Assembly: GCA_016709335.1 (NCBI GenBank)
Contig: JADJNC010000011.1
Span: 165,106 to 229,105 of the forward strand
Direction of reading: 5' to 3'
DNA from: Candidatus Propionivibrio dominans
Lineage (GTDB): Bacteria > Pseudomonadota > Gammaproteobacteria > Burkholderiales > Rhodocyclaceae
DNA length: 64,000 nucleotides
Below, in pieces: positions 17,291-25,891 of this stretch. Under the pieces are notes generated by a model. The model was given only the letters and a program-made list of their open reading frames with translations. It was not told the DNA's origin and did not search any database. How positions within the stretch are numbered: position 1 is the stretch's first letter; each line of letters opens with the position of its first letter. A program made the translations under genes and the position numbers.

Positions 17291-18184
17291 ATGATTTTCA
17301 GGGACATCATGGATCTGTTCAAGGCGGCTGCCGTGAACTGGGTGCATGACTATGCGCAGAGCATGGGGGCGGCCTTGGCCTTTTACACGATGTTTTCGAT
17401 TGCTCCCCTGCTGTTGATCGTGATTTCGATCGCCGGATTATTTTTCGGCGAGCAAGCTGCGCGTGGCGAAATCTATGCACAACTGCAAGCCATGCTTGGA
17501 ACACCTGGAGCACTGGCCGTTCGGGGGCTGCTGGAAAGCGCCGGCAAGCCAGCCGAAAGCGTGATGGCGACACTCTTCGGACTGATCTTTCTGTTCATTG
17601 GTGCGACATCCGTCTTCGCCGAACTGCAGGACGCGCTCAACCGAATCTGGCGGGTGCCGCAAAAGATCAGAATCTCCGGTCTGTGGAGTTTGCTGCGTGC
17701 CCGCCTGTTGTCCTTCGGCATGATTCTCGGAATCGGCTTCCTGCTGACTGTTTCGCTGGCCTTCAGTGCTGCTCTGGCCGCTTTGAGCAAGTGGCTGGAT
17801 CCGCATGCCACAGGCTGGGCCACGGTCGAGAATGCAAGCGAAGTCACACTCGGCGTCCTGCTGGCGACGGCGGTTTTTGCCATGATCTACAAGTCCATGC
17901 CGCGCGTTCGGATCCACTGGAAAGATGTCTGGGTTGGTGCAATCGTCACATCGCTACTGTTTATCACCGGCAAGGCGCTGATCGGTGCCTACATCGGCAG
18001 GAGCGGCATTTCGTCCCATTTCGGCGTTTCAGCCTCGCTGATCATTGTGCTGCTGTGGGTTTATTATTCGGCCCAGATTTTCCTTTTCGGTGCGGAATTT
18101 ACCTGGGTCTACTCGCACAAGTTCGGTTCGCGCAAAGGGCAGGCCTTGCCAGGAGCCGCCGGCGAACTCCCGGCAAAAGACTGA
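17291..18184 (+). CDS. YihY/BrkB family inner-membrane protein
   Basis: A 297-residue multi-span membrane protein. Family signatures visible include MGAALAFYTMFSIAPLLL near 30-47, DALNRIWRVP near 115-124, and a C-terminal LLWVYYSAQIFLFGAEF helix near 262-278. About six transmembrane segments can be drawn. The family was once named RNase BN, but it is not a nuclease and its function is unsettled. I chose the ATG at 17291, because the longer open frame upstream (to 17126) is non-hydrophobic and overlaps the AI-2E remnant. Confidence 0.9.
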   Translation: MIFRDIMDLFKAAAVNWVHDYAQSMGAALAFYTMFSIAPLLLIVISIAGLFFGEQAARGEIYAQLQAMLGTPGALAVRGLLESAGKPAESVMATLFGLIFLFIGATSVFAELQDALNRIWRVPQKIRISGLWSLLRARLLSFGMILGIGFLLTVSLAFSAALAALSKWLDPHATGWATVENASEVTLGVLLATAVFAMIYKSMPRVRIHWKDVWVGAIVTSLLFITGKALIGAYIGRSGISSHFGVSASLIIVLLWVYYSAQIFLFGAEFTWVYSHKFGSRKGQALPGAAGELPAKD

Positions 18185-18191
18185 GGGACTG

Positions 18192-18386
18192 TCAGCGCAT
18201 CGGATGCTTGTTTCGCGTTCTGTTTTTCCAGCAACGCAAACCAAACCAGACCAGCGAGCAGACGCTGGCAATGAATGCGGCGCGGATGATTTCCAGGTGT
18301 CCTTCCGTCAGCAGATCCCAGGCGACAAATCCGAAGAAAATGCCAATCCCTTCGGCAATCGGGAATGTTGTGCGGGGAGCTGCCAT
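18192..18386 (-). CDS. Small membrane protein
   Basis: From the ATG at 18386 it encodes 64 residues with two hydrophobic stretches, GIGIFFGFVAWDLL and IRAAFIASVCSLVWFGL, then a basic tail KNRTRNKHPMR. A TTG at 18395 is an alternative start and overlaps the stop of the small upstream ORF. No family is recognised. It sits between convergent yihY and the rstAB operon. Confidence 0.5.
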   Translation of the reverse strand: MAAPRTTFPIAEGIGIFFGFVAWDLLTEGHLEIIRAAFIASVCSLVWFGLRCWKNRTRNKHPMR

Positions 18387-18391
18387 GGAAT

Positions 18392-18556
18392 TCAATCCAC
18401 TTTGTTCCCGGAGCGTATAGTGCTTTCGTTGGTACTGGAATCGGGGCTATTCTGACAGCATTGAAATTGGCAGTTACAGGCCTGGGTGTCGGTTTCGAGT
18501 AAATGCTGGCGGGCGTTGGCGAGAAAGCGTTCGCGAATCTGATTGAATTGGTGCAT
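18392..18556 (-). CDS. Small cysteine-containing protein, 54 residues
   Basis: The ATG at 18556 follows GGAGAAG with six bases of spacing. The product has an amphipathic N-terminal helix (FNQIRERFLANARQHLL), then ACNCQFQCCQ with four Cys in nine residues, and a polar tail. The Cys cluster could bind metal or form disulfides. It lies 78 bases after rstB and six bases before the small membrane protein on the same strand, so all could be read from the rstA promoter. I do not recognise a family. A good Shine-Dalgarno site is the main support. Confidence 0.45.
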   Translation of the reverse strand: MHQFNQIRERFLANARQHLLETDTQACNCQFQCCQNSPDSSTNESTIRSGNKVD

Positions 18557-18634
18557 GGCGAACTTCTCCATCTGTAGGCTTTTGAAAGGCCTTCATGATA
18601 GTCGGGCTGAGCGCCTGTGTCTTCCGTGCTTTCG

Positions 18635-20047
18635 TCAGGATTGCGTGACGCTCTGTAACAGCGGCCAACTGAGCGTAAAGCGTGCACCACCGAGCGGTGA
18701 TTCGTCGGCGCTTGCCGTGCCGCCATGCTGTTCCAGGACCAGCCGCACGATGGCCAGTCCCAGACCGTAGCCGCCGGTAGCACGGTCGCGCGAACGATCG
18801 AGCCGGGTGAAGGCGGAGAAGACGCTCTGGCGTTCTTCAGGTGGAATGCCGATGCCATCGTCGTCGACATGCACCCGAATGCGCTCGCCGTCCACTTCGG
18901 CGCTGACGACGATTTTTGATCTGGCGTACTTGAGCGCGTTGCGCAGCAGGTTGGTAACGGCATAAGGCATGCTTTTCAGATCGAGTTCTACGCGTTGCGC
19001 TGCCGGCAAGGCATGGCAATCGACGCTCAATTCGAGCGCACGGCCGAGAATGCGTATGGATTCAACTTCTTCCTCAAGCCAGGGGGCCAGTTCGACCGGC
19101 GTCAGATGCAGCTCGGGCTGCTCGCGCTCGTAACGCGCGTAGGTGAGGCTGGAGTCGATCAGGTTGTCGAGTTCATCGAGATCGACTTCCATCAATTGCC
19201 ACAGACGTTCACGTTCAACGCGATCATCGGTTTCTGCCAGCATTTCGAGTGCAAAGCGCATGCGTGCGATCGGCGTGCGCAGTTCGTGCGAGATCGCGCT
19301 CGACAGTTCCTTCTGGGTGGCGATCAGGCGCTGGATTCGTTCGGCCATGCCGTTGAGCGTTTCGGTCAGCAGATCAAAGGCGCGACTGCGCGCATCCGGT
19401 GCACGAGTTTCAAAGTGGCCATCACCGAGCGCTCGCGCCGTCTGCCGCAGTGCTTCAAGGTCGCGCCACACGGGGCGCACCCAGAACCAGACGGCGATGG
19501 CCAGGCACAGGCCGATCAGGCTCCAGGTCAGCAGGCGGATGCGCAGTTCGAGCGGCAGGGCACGCGGCCGATCCGGATTGGCGTCGGGCGACAGCGGGCC
19601 GACGACCAGGATCTGGGGCGTTTGCTTCAACCGGTGGTAGAGAATATCGCCATCGACGTCAATCACCAGTTCGCCGTCGTCAAGTTTCTCGGCTTGCCTG
19701 GGTGAAAGTTTCAGGGTCCAGCGGTCAACAATATCGAGTTTGTAGGCAAACTTTTCGTCAAGAGCCTTGATGGTTTTTGGCCATTCCGAGCGAGGCTTGC
19801 GAAACAGGTCGTCTTCAATCAAGACGATGGTGACTTGCATGAAGCGGCTGGTGTAGTCGTCGGTAATTCCCTTGACGGCGGTCGAAATGACAAAATCGGC
19901 AAAAAAGGCGATGGCCACGAAGGAGCCCATCACCAGCAGGTAGAAGTTCAAGAACAGCCGTGACAGGCTGTAACGGCCGCGCCATGGCGCCGGCTTGTAG
20001 CGCCCGAGGATGTCGAGCAGGCTGTTGTTGCGACTATGCCCAGTCAT
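18635..20047 (-). CDS. rstB: Sensor histidine kinase, RstB-like
   Basis: A 470-residue membrane kinase. TM1 (LFLNFYLLVMGSFVAIAFFA) is near 28-47, a periplasmic domain follows, and TM2 (LLTWSLIGLCLAIAVWFWV) is near 175-193, then HAMP. The phospho-acceptor box is SHELRTPIARMRF. ATP-binding motifs are RNALKYA, DDDGIGIP and GYGLGLAIV. The ATG at 20047 overlaps the end of rstA by 14 bases, so the pair is translationally coupled. It probably autophosphorylates in response to an envelope signal (in enterics RstAB is Mg/acid-linked) and passes phosphate to RstA. The signal here is unknown. Confidence 0.92.
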   Translation of the reverse strand: MTGHSRNNSLLDILGRYKPAPWRGRYSLSRLFLNFYLLVMGSFVAIAFFADFVISTAVKGITDDYTSRFMQVTIVLIEDDLFRKPRSEWPKTIKALDEKFAYKLDIVDRWTLKLSPRQAEKLDDGELVIDVDGDILYHRLKQTPQILVVGPLSPDANPDRPRALPLELRIRLLTWSLIGLCLAIAVWFWVRPVWRDLEALRQTARALGDGHFETRAPDARSRAFDLLTETLNGMAERIQRLIATQKELSSAISHELRTPIARMRFALEMLAETDDRVERERLWQLMEVDLDELDNLIDSSLTYARYEREQPELHLTPVELAPWLEEEVESIRILGRALELSVDCHALPAAQRVELDLKSMPYAVTNLLRNALKYARSKIVVSAEVDGERIRVHVDDDGIGIPPEERQSVFSAFTRLDRSRDRATGGYGLGLAIVRLVLEQHGGTASADESPLGGARFTLSWPLLQSVTQS

Positions 20048-20753
20048 GCTTGCTGAACAGATAGCCTTTGCCGCGTACCGTCTTGATGCGAGTCGGGTTT
20101 TCCGGATCGTCGCCGAGCTTGCGCCGTAGCCTAGAAATACGCGCATCGATCGAGCGGTCCAGACCGTCGAAGCCGATACCGCGCAATTGCTGAAGCAGAT
20201 CGTCGCGCGACAGGATGCTGCCGGCGTGGCGGGCGAGCAACCACAGCAGGTCGAATTCGGCCGTGGTCAGGTCGATGCTTTCGTCACCCAGGTGGGTGCT
20301 GCGCGTTGACTGACTGATGCGGAAATTGCCAAAGACAAGTTGCGCCGAGCTGTCCGCTGCCGGGCTTTCGCCTCCCGCACTGACGTTGCCGGGCGAACGG
20401 CGCAGCAAGGCCTTGATGCGCGCCAGCAGAAGACGCGGTTGCACCGGCTTGGCAATGTAATCATCGGCGCCGAGTTCGAGGCCGAGGATCTGGTCGAGGT
20501 CTTCGTCGCGTGCCGTCAGCATCAGGATCACCCCCTTGTACCTGGTGCGTACGGCACGGCAGACTTCGAAGCCATCCTTGCCGGGGAGCATGACATCGAG
20601 GATCACCAGTTCGGGATCCTCCTTCAGGATCCGCGCTTCGGCGCTATCGCCACGGGCTTCGATGGCGACCTCGAAGTCGTTCTTGCGCAGATATTCGGCC
20701 GTCAGATTGGCGAGGCGCTCATCGTCCTCGACCAGCAGGATATGTGTTTTCAT
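20034..20753 (-). CDS. rstA: Response regulator, RstA-like (OmpR family)
   Basis: This 239-residue protein has an N-terminal receiver with acidic ED at 9-11, phospho-acceptor Asp53 in VILDVMLPG, and the conserved Lys in YIAKPVQP. A C-terminal winged helix contains LTTAEFDLLWLLA and RSIDARISRLRRKLGDDP. The N-terminal MKTHILLVEDD is characteristic of RstA. It is the first gene of the rstAB operon and is divergent from the desaturase gene, about 200 bases apart. Confidence 0.93.
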   Translation of the reverse strand: MKTHILLVEDDERLANLTAEYLRKNDFEVAIEARGDSAEARILKEDPELVILDVMLPGKDGFEVCRAVRTRYKGVILMLTARDEDLDQILGLELGADDYIAKPVQPRLLLARIKALLRRSPGNVSAGGESPAADSSAQLVFGNFRISQSTRSTHLGDESIDLTTAEFDLLWLLARHAGSILSRDDLLQQLRGIGFDGLDRSIDARISRLRRKLGDDPENPTRIKTVRGKGYLFSKHDWA

Positions 20754-20898
20754 GGCGCAATGATAACGGGTTGCAGGCTCGGGAGGAACTTGCCCCCTGA
20801 AAAATTCCCGGCGACGCCCGGAATGGGCCTAAATGCTGCACCCACGCCTTTTTTTGGTCAAGCCAGCCGGAATTGGTTGGAATAGGTTGGAATAGGTT

Positions 20899-20926
20899 TT
20901 GCCGATCCGCTGAAATGACTTAGAAT
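20899..20926 (+). promoter_or_regulatory. Candidate desaturase promoter with upstream direct repeat
   Basis: TTGCCG (20899-20904) and TAGAAT (20921-20926) are 16 bases apart, 27 bases before the desaturase ATG. Immediately upstream GGTTGGAATA is repeated twice in tandem (20875-20894) and GGTT recurs next, a possible regulator site. Confidence 0.4.
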
Positions 20927-20952
20927 CGCTGGCACAATTTACTGGAGGTGCT

Positions 20953-22077
20953 ATGTACGCTGGAATCGTCGATTGGCCGTGGTGGGCTTATGTACTGGTG
21001 ACGCTGGGCCTGACGCAAGTGACGATTGCCGCAGTGACCATCTACCTGCACCGGCATCAGGCGCATCGTGCGCTGGATCTGCACCCGCTGCCGGCCCATT
21101 TTTTCCGTTTCTGGCTGTGGCTGACGACCGGCATGGGGACCCGGGAGTGGGCGTCGATTCACCGCAAGCATCACGCCAAATGCGAGACACCGGAAGATCC
21201 GCACAGTCCGCAGGTTTATGGCATCAACCGCGTGTTGTGGGGCGGCGTCTTCCTCTACGTCAAGGAAGCTCACAACCCGGAAACGCTCAGGCGTTACGGG
21301 CGCGGTACGCCGGAAGACTGGATCGAGAATCATCTTTATACACCCTGGCAGAAGATCGGTATCGTGGTCATGCTGGGCATTGATGTGGCGCTCTTTGGCC
21401 TGGTCTGGGGAACGCTGATGTGGGCGGTACAGGTGGCCTGGATTCCATTCTGGGCGGCCGGTGTGGTCAATGGCCTCGGGCACTTCTGCGGCTACCGGAA
21501 TTTCAATTCGCCCGATGCCAGCAAGAATATTTTCCCGATCGGGATTCTGATCGGCGGCGAGGAACTGCATAACAATCATCATACCTATCCGACATCGGCC
21601 CGGCTTTCCAACAAATGGTACGAGTTCGATCTGGGCTGGATGTATATCTGTATTCTTTCCGCACTGGGTCTGGCGCAGGTGAAGAAACTGGTGCCTGTCC
21701 CGAATCTCGGAACAGCCCGTCAGACCATTGATTTCGATACCCTGCAGGCGGTTATCGCCAACCGTTACGACGTTCTCGCGGGCTACGCCAAGACCTTGAA
21801 ACACCTCTATCACGAGGAGCTTGGCAAAGCGCACAACGGGATAAATTTCAAGGGCCTGAAACGCTGGCTGGCGGTGGACGCCAGCGCGGTACCCGAGGAT
21901 TTGCGTGCTCGTCTCGAACAGCTCCTGAAGCAGAGCAGTGCGCTGCAAACGGCCTATGCCATGCGCGCAGAACTGGTGGCCTTGTGGGAACGCTCCAACG
22001 CCTCGCGCGAGCAACTGATCAGGGAATTGCAGGACTGGTGCCAGCGCGCCGAGAGTTCGGGTGTTCGCCAGTTGTAG
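20953..22077 (+). CDS. Membrane fatty acid desaturase (DesA/DesC-like, delta-9 type)
   Basis: A 374-residue integral membrane di-iron desaturase. The three His boxes are HRHQAH (33-38), HRKHH (70-74) and HNNHH (206-210), with an extra His in GLGH (174-177). Transmembrane stretches lie near 12-32, 135-155 and 158-176. It introduces a double bond into acyl chains for membrane fluidity. The last ~130 residues are soluble, helical and charged, beyond the catalytic core. That length is common in proteobacterial homologues. GGAGG precedes the ATG. Whether the substrate is acyl-CoA or acyl-lipid cannot be told. Confidence 0.92.
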   Translation: MYAGIVDWPWWAYVLVTLGLTQVTIAAVTIYLHRHQAHRALDLHPLPAHFFRFWLWLTTGMGTREWASIHRKHHAKCETPEDPHSPQVYGINRVLWGGVFLYVKEAHNPETLRRYGRGTPEDWIENHLYTPWQKIGIVVMLGIDVALFGLVWGTLMWAVQVAWIPFWAAGVVNGLGHFCGYRNFNSPDASKNIFPIGILIGGEELHNNHHTYPTSARLSNKWYEFDLGWMYICILSALGLAQVKKLVPVPNLGTARQTIDFDTLQAVIANRYDVLAGYAKTLKHLYHEELGKAHNGINFKGLKRWLAVDASAVPEDLRARLEQLLKQSSALQTAYAMRAELVALWERSNASREQLIRELQDWCQRAESSGVRQL

Positions 22078-22122
22078 GAGCTCTCGCTGCGCTTGCGCAG
22101 TTATTCGCTGGCCTGATAAAAG

Positions 22123-22620
22123 TTGTTTACTCGCCTTACCACCCGCCGTGTTTTTGCCTTGCTGGCCACTGTTTCGCTTGGTCTGGTGGCGGCAGGCCTG
22201 GTGCTCGGTGAACTGGCCAAACTGCACCCTTGCCATTTGTGCAATTTTCAACGTCTTCTGTACATTGTGCTGGCCTTTTTTGCGCTGTGCGGTGTGTTGT
22301 TGCCAGGGTGGCGCAGACTATGGTGTGTGCTTGTCGGCCTGACGGCGATCGGTGGTGCGATATCTGCCGTTCAGCAAAGCTGGATGCAATACGTGCCGCA
22401 GCAGGCGATCGAATGCGGCTTCGGCGATCCGACCCTGGTCGAGCGGATTGTTGACTGGCTCGGAGCGCAGTGGCCGGCGATGTTCATGGTCACCGGTTTC
22501 TGCACCAGCAAGGAGTGGATATTCCTCGGTCTCTCGCTGGCCAACTGGTCGGTGCTCTGCTTCCTCGCTTTGCTGGGTGTCGCCGTGTGGCTGGGATGCA
22601 GGCGCGAGACCGTGCGCTGA
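22123..22620 (+). CDS. dsbB: Disulfide bond formation protein B
   Basis: This 165-residue, four-helix inner-membrane quinone reductase reoxidises DsbA. It carries the first redox pair Cys37-x-x-Cys40 in HPCHLCNFQR. The second pair is Cys98 (IECGFG) and Cys127 (TGFCTSKEW) in the periplasmic loop, which also has the expected TLVERIVDWLG. The start is TTG at 22123. No ATG or GTG occurs in frame before the first helix. It stands between the desaturase and the AEC transporter on the same strand. Confidence 0.93.
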   Translation: MFTRLTTRRVFALLATVSLGLVAAGLVLGELAKLHPCHLCNFQRLLYIVLAFFALCGVLLPGWRRLWCVLVGLTAIGGAISAVQQSWMQYVPQQAIECGFGDPTLVERIVDWLGAQWPAMFMVTGFCTSKEWIFLGLSLANWSVLCFLALLGVAVWLGCRRETVR

Positions 22621-22643
22621 TGTGTTGTCGTGCTGACGGTTGA

Positions 22644-23644
22644 GTGCCGGTGCACGCTGTCCAGTCGATCCTGACGGTTACCTTCCCCTTCTTTGCGCTG
22701 GTGCTGTGCGGCTATGTGGCTACCCGGCGCGCGCTGTTGCCGATAGCGGCGATTCCCGGCCTCAGCACCTTTATCCTGTTTTTTGCGTTGCCGGCCATGC
22801 TCTTCCGCTTCGGCGCAGCGACGCCGCTGGCGCAGTTGCTCGACCTGCGCCTGATCCTGCTTTACTCGGTGTGCGGCGTGCTGCTGCTGGCCCTGACGCT
22901 GGTAGCCAGTCGCAATCAGCGCATCGGGCTTAAGGATGCCGCCTTCGGCGCGCTGGTTGCCGTTTTTCCCAACAGCGGTTTCATGGGCATCCCGCTGATT
23001 CTGGCGCTGCTCGGAGAAGCCGCCGTGGGCGTGGTGATCGTGACCATTCTGGTGGACAGTTTCCTGATCAGTTCGATCTGTCTGTCGATGGCACAGATGC
23101 AAGGCAGCACGGGTGAGCCCCGCCATTGGAGAACTCTGGTCCGGGCTTTCGTCCGCTCGCTCAGGGGCGCGGCATCCAATCCGATGCCATGGGCGATTGC
23201 TGCCGGGGCGCTGTTTGGCTGGTCAGGGCTGACCATGCCCGAGCCGGTGGGCAAGACGATTGCCTTGCTGTCGGATGCGGCATCGCCGGTTGCGCTGTTT
23301 ACGATTGGCGCGATTCTCGCCCGCAACGCGGTGCGGGCGTCGCACAGCAGCCCGCCGATGGACTATGTGCCGATTGCTTTGGCCAAGCTGTTTGTGCATC
23401 CTCTTATGATATTTCTGGTCGCTCGTGCCGCGCAGGGGATGGGCTATGCCTTCACGGCGCAAACGCTTACGGCGCTCATGCTCGTTGCCGCGCTGCCCAG
23501 CGCCAGCAACGTTTCAATGCTCGCCGAGCGTTTCGGTGTCGATTCCGAGCGCATCGCCCGCATCATCCTGGTATCCACGGCGCTGTCCTTTTCACCTTCT
23601 CCGGAATGGTGTGGGTGCTGGGGATTCAGCTTCCGGGCGCTTAG
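22644..23644 (+). CDS. AEC family transporter, frameshifted near the C-terminus
   Basis: An auxin-efflux-carrier-type permease of ten hydrophobic helices (about 333 residues when repaired), starting with GTG at 22644. Family traits include FALPAMLFRF, the PNSGFMGIPLIL segment and LPSASNVSMLAERFG near the end. At 23589-23592 the frame breaks within TTTT. One more T gives ALSFFTFSGMVWVLGIQLPG and a stop at 23642-23644, the normal family ending. As written, the frame instead runs 53 codons beyond with non-membrane sequence to 23804. This is most simply a one-base deletion in a homopolymer. The substrate is unknown, possibly a dicarboxylate or amino acid. Confidence 0.85.
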
Positions 23645-23703
23645 TGCCATCGGCCTGGTCATAGTAGTTTCCCAGCCCCGTGCCCTATTGCTTGTGGGGG
23701 AAA

Positions 23704-24294
23704 TCAATTCTTCCACTCGGCCAACACCTTCTCGATACGCCGATCAGGAACAAGCCACATCAGCGCAACAGCGACATAAAGTGTTTGTGACACCCACGGA
23801 TTGACGAAGGCCAGAGGAATCGCTGCGGCATAGAGTACAAGCGACAAATTACCCTTGTTGTCTTTGCCTATCGCCTTCGCCAACAGCGAACTCTGACCCT
23901 CGGCGGAAATGATCGCCCGGGTGAGTATCCAGTAAGCCGTAGACGCCATCAGGAGCACGACGCCGTAGAGTGCGCTGGGCAATGACGCAAAGTGGTTTTC
24001 ACCCATCCAGCCGGTGACGAAGGGGAATAGCGATAGCCAGAACAACAGATGAAGATTTGCCCAGAGAACCTGGCCATCGACGCGCTGTACCGCGTGAAAC
24101 AAGTGATGATGATTGTTCCAGTAGATGCCGACATAGACGAAGCTCAGAATGTAGCTCAGAAACACCGGAAACAAAGGCCACAAGGCCGCGATGTCCTCAC
24201 CATGAGGTACCTTCATCTCGAGCACCATGATGGTAATGATGATGGCGAGCACGCCATCACTGAATGCTTCGAGCCGGTTTTTCCCCATTTGCAT
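23704..24294 (-). CDS. TMEM175-type potassium channel (DUF1211)
   Basis: About 197 residues with six hydrophobic helices. The pore helix signature RLEAFSDGVLAII lies near the N-terminus; the F-S-D sequence is the hallmark of TMEM175 channels. IYWNNHHHLFH in the second to third helix is also typical of bacterial members. Bacterial TMEM175 proteins are tetrameric K+ leak channels. Starts at GTG 24300, ATG 24294 and ATG 24288 are all possible. It is convergent with the AEC transporter, whose shifted reading frame would run into its end. Confidence 0.87.
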   Translation of the reverse strand: MQMGKNRLEAFSDGVLAIIITIMVLEMKVPHGEDIAALWPLFPVFLSYILSFVYVGIYWNNHHHLFHAVQRVDGQVLWANLHLLFWLSLFPFVTGWMGENHFASLPSALYGVVLLMASTAYWILTRAIISAEGQSSLLAKAIGKDNKGNLSLVLYAAAIPLAFVNPWVSQTLYVAVALMWLVPDRRIEKVLAEWKN

Positions 24295-24418
24295 CGTCAC
24301 TTATTTTCTGGCCTGTAGGTCATCATGATGAACTTGATCGTCCGCAGCATTCCTTGCGGAATAACCAGTTATGCACCAACCGGGTATAACGCGGCATGAT
24401 CACAATCGGCGCTACAGA

Positions 24419-25039
24419 TCATTTTTGCAATGCACTGTAACTGGTCATCAGGTTTCGATAATCGGGAATATGATTGGCGAACAGCGTGCCCAGGCCTTCA
24501 ACATCATTGCGCCAGTCGCGGTGCAATTCACAAGCCACTGCAAACCAGTTCAATAATTGCGCACCCGCCAGGGTCATTCGTTGCCACGCCGAATCGCGAC
24601 TGATTGCATTGAAAGTACCTGATGCATCGGTAACGACAAACACGTCAAAGTCTTCTTCGAGCGCAGATAAGGCAGGAAACGCCACACACACTTCGGTTAC
24701 AACGCCGGCAATAATTAATTGTTTTTTGCCTGTTGCCTTAATTGCCTTTACAAAATCGTCATTGTCCCAAGCGTTGATTTGTCCTGGGCGGGCGATATAG
24801 GGTGCGTCGGGGAATAGGGATTTTAGTTCCGGCATCAACGGACCGTTGGGTCCGCTCTCAAAACTGGTGGTCAGAATCGTCGGCAAGTTGAAGTACTTGG
24901 CCAGATCGGCAAGTGCCAGCACATTATTTTTGAATTTATCTGGATCAATGTCGCGCACCAGCGATAACAGACCGGCTTGGTGATCAACTAACAGAACGAC
25001 AGCATTATTCTTGTCGAGTTTGACGTAGGGCTTGCTCAT
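24419..25039 (-). CDS. ycaC: Isochorismatase-family hydrolase, YcaC-like
   Basis: A 206-residue cysteine hydrolase very similar to E. coli YcaC: LLVDHQAGLLSLVRDI with Asp19, PYIARPGQINAWDN, and the nucleophile Cys118 in GVVTEVCVAF. The ending HIPDYRNLMTSY is also shared. The physiological substrate of YcaC is not established. GGAGATTCACC precedes the ATG. It lies downstream of the pirin gene on the same strand with a 60-base gap, so the two are probably cotranscribed. Confidence 0.92.
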   Translation of the reverse strand: MSKPYVKLDKNNAVVLLVDHQAGLLSLVRDIDPDKFKNNVLALADLAKYFNLPTILTTSFESGPNGPLMPELKSLFPDAPYIARPGQINAWDNDDFVKAIKATGKKQLIIAGVVTEVCVAFPALSALEEDFDVFVVTDASGTFNAISRDSAWQRMTLAGAQLLNWFAVACELHRDWRNDVEGLGTLFANHIPDYRNLMTSYSALQK

Positions 25040-25100
25040 GGTGAATCTCCTTTTTGCGGCGGTGGTTTAACGCTGGGAATCCAGCATTGATTGGGACTGC

Positions 25101-25802
25101 TCACGCTTCGAGGTCAAATACCAGGATTTCTGCGTCTTTTCCGTTCGTGATTGCAATGCTACTTTCTGCGCTGATCAGGGCGGCGTCTCCACCCGACAAG
25201 TGCCGGCCGTTGACCTCAACTGCACCACGTACGACGTGGACATAGGCCTTGCGCTCGTAGTTGATGCCCAAGGTGGCGGATTCCGTGCCGTTGAACAAGC
25301 CGGCGAACAAATACGCATCGGCATTTATCGTGACTGAACCTCCGGCGCCATCGGGCGACGCCATCAGGCGTAACTTGCCCCGCCTTTGTTCTGCTGGAAT
25401 ATGCCGTTGCTCGTAACTCGGCGCAATGCCGGTAACGTTGGGCGTAATCCAGATCTGCAAAAAGTGCGTGGTCTCGCCAACGGCGTGGTTGAACTCGCTG
25501 TGCGTCACGCCAGTGCCGGCACTCATGCGCTGCACGTCGCCGGGTGGAATGCCCTTGATATTGCCCATGCTGTCCTGATGCGCGAGATTTCCCGACAGAA
25601 CGTAACTGATGATTTCCATGTCGCGGTGGCCGTGCTTGCCAAAGCCGGTGCCGGGCGCGACCCGATCCTCGTTGATGACGCGCAAGTTGCCCCAGTTCAT
25701 GTGCGCCGGGTCGTGATAGCCGGCGAATGAAAACGAATGGTAGCTTTCGAGCCAGCCGTGGTTTGCGTAACCGCGATCTTGAGACTTGCGAACTGTGAGC
25801 AT
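25101..25802 (-). CDS. Pirin family protein (YhhW-like bicupin)
   Basis: From the ATG at 25802, directly after GGAGGTTCAC, the protein is 233 residues. The N-terminal cupin has the metal-binding pattern GFGKHGHRDMEIISY with HQDSMG and HSEFNH further on. The second cupin is degenerate. YhhW-type pirins have quercetin 2,3-dioxygenase activity in vitro, but the natural role is uncertain. It is divergent from a LysR regulator 90 bases away and followed by ycaC, a common pairing suggesting stress- or aromatic-induced expression. Confidence 0.9.
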   Translation of the reverse strand: MLTVRKSQDRGYANHGWLESYHSFSFAGYHDPAHMNWGNLRVINEDRVAPGTGFGKHGHRDMEIISYVLSGNLAHQDSMGNIKGIPPGDVQRMSAGTGVTHSEFNHAVGETTHFLQIWITPNVTGIAPSYEQRHIPAEQRRGKLRLMASPDGAGGSVTINADAYLFAGLFNGTESATLGINYERKAYVHVVRGAVEVNGRHLSGGDAALISAESSIAITNGKDAEILVFDLEA

Positions 25803-25891
25803 GTGAACCTCCTTATTGATGAGGTGCATTGTGAGTTTTTCAGTAGGGTTGCAGTTGCTACAAATTTGATGGCATCATTCAAAATGATTGA

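Noticed and set aside
20920..22251. A 443-codon open frame on the minus strand opposite the desaturase and dsbB genes
   Set aside because: The plus strand has clear His boxes and redox Cys; the antisense product has no recognisable pattern.
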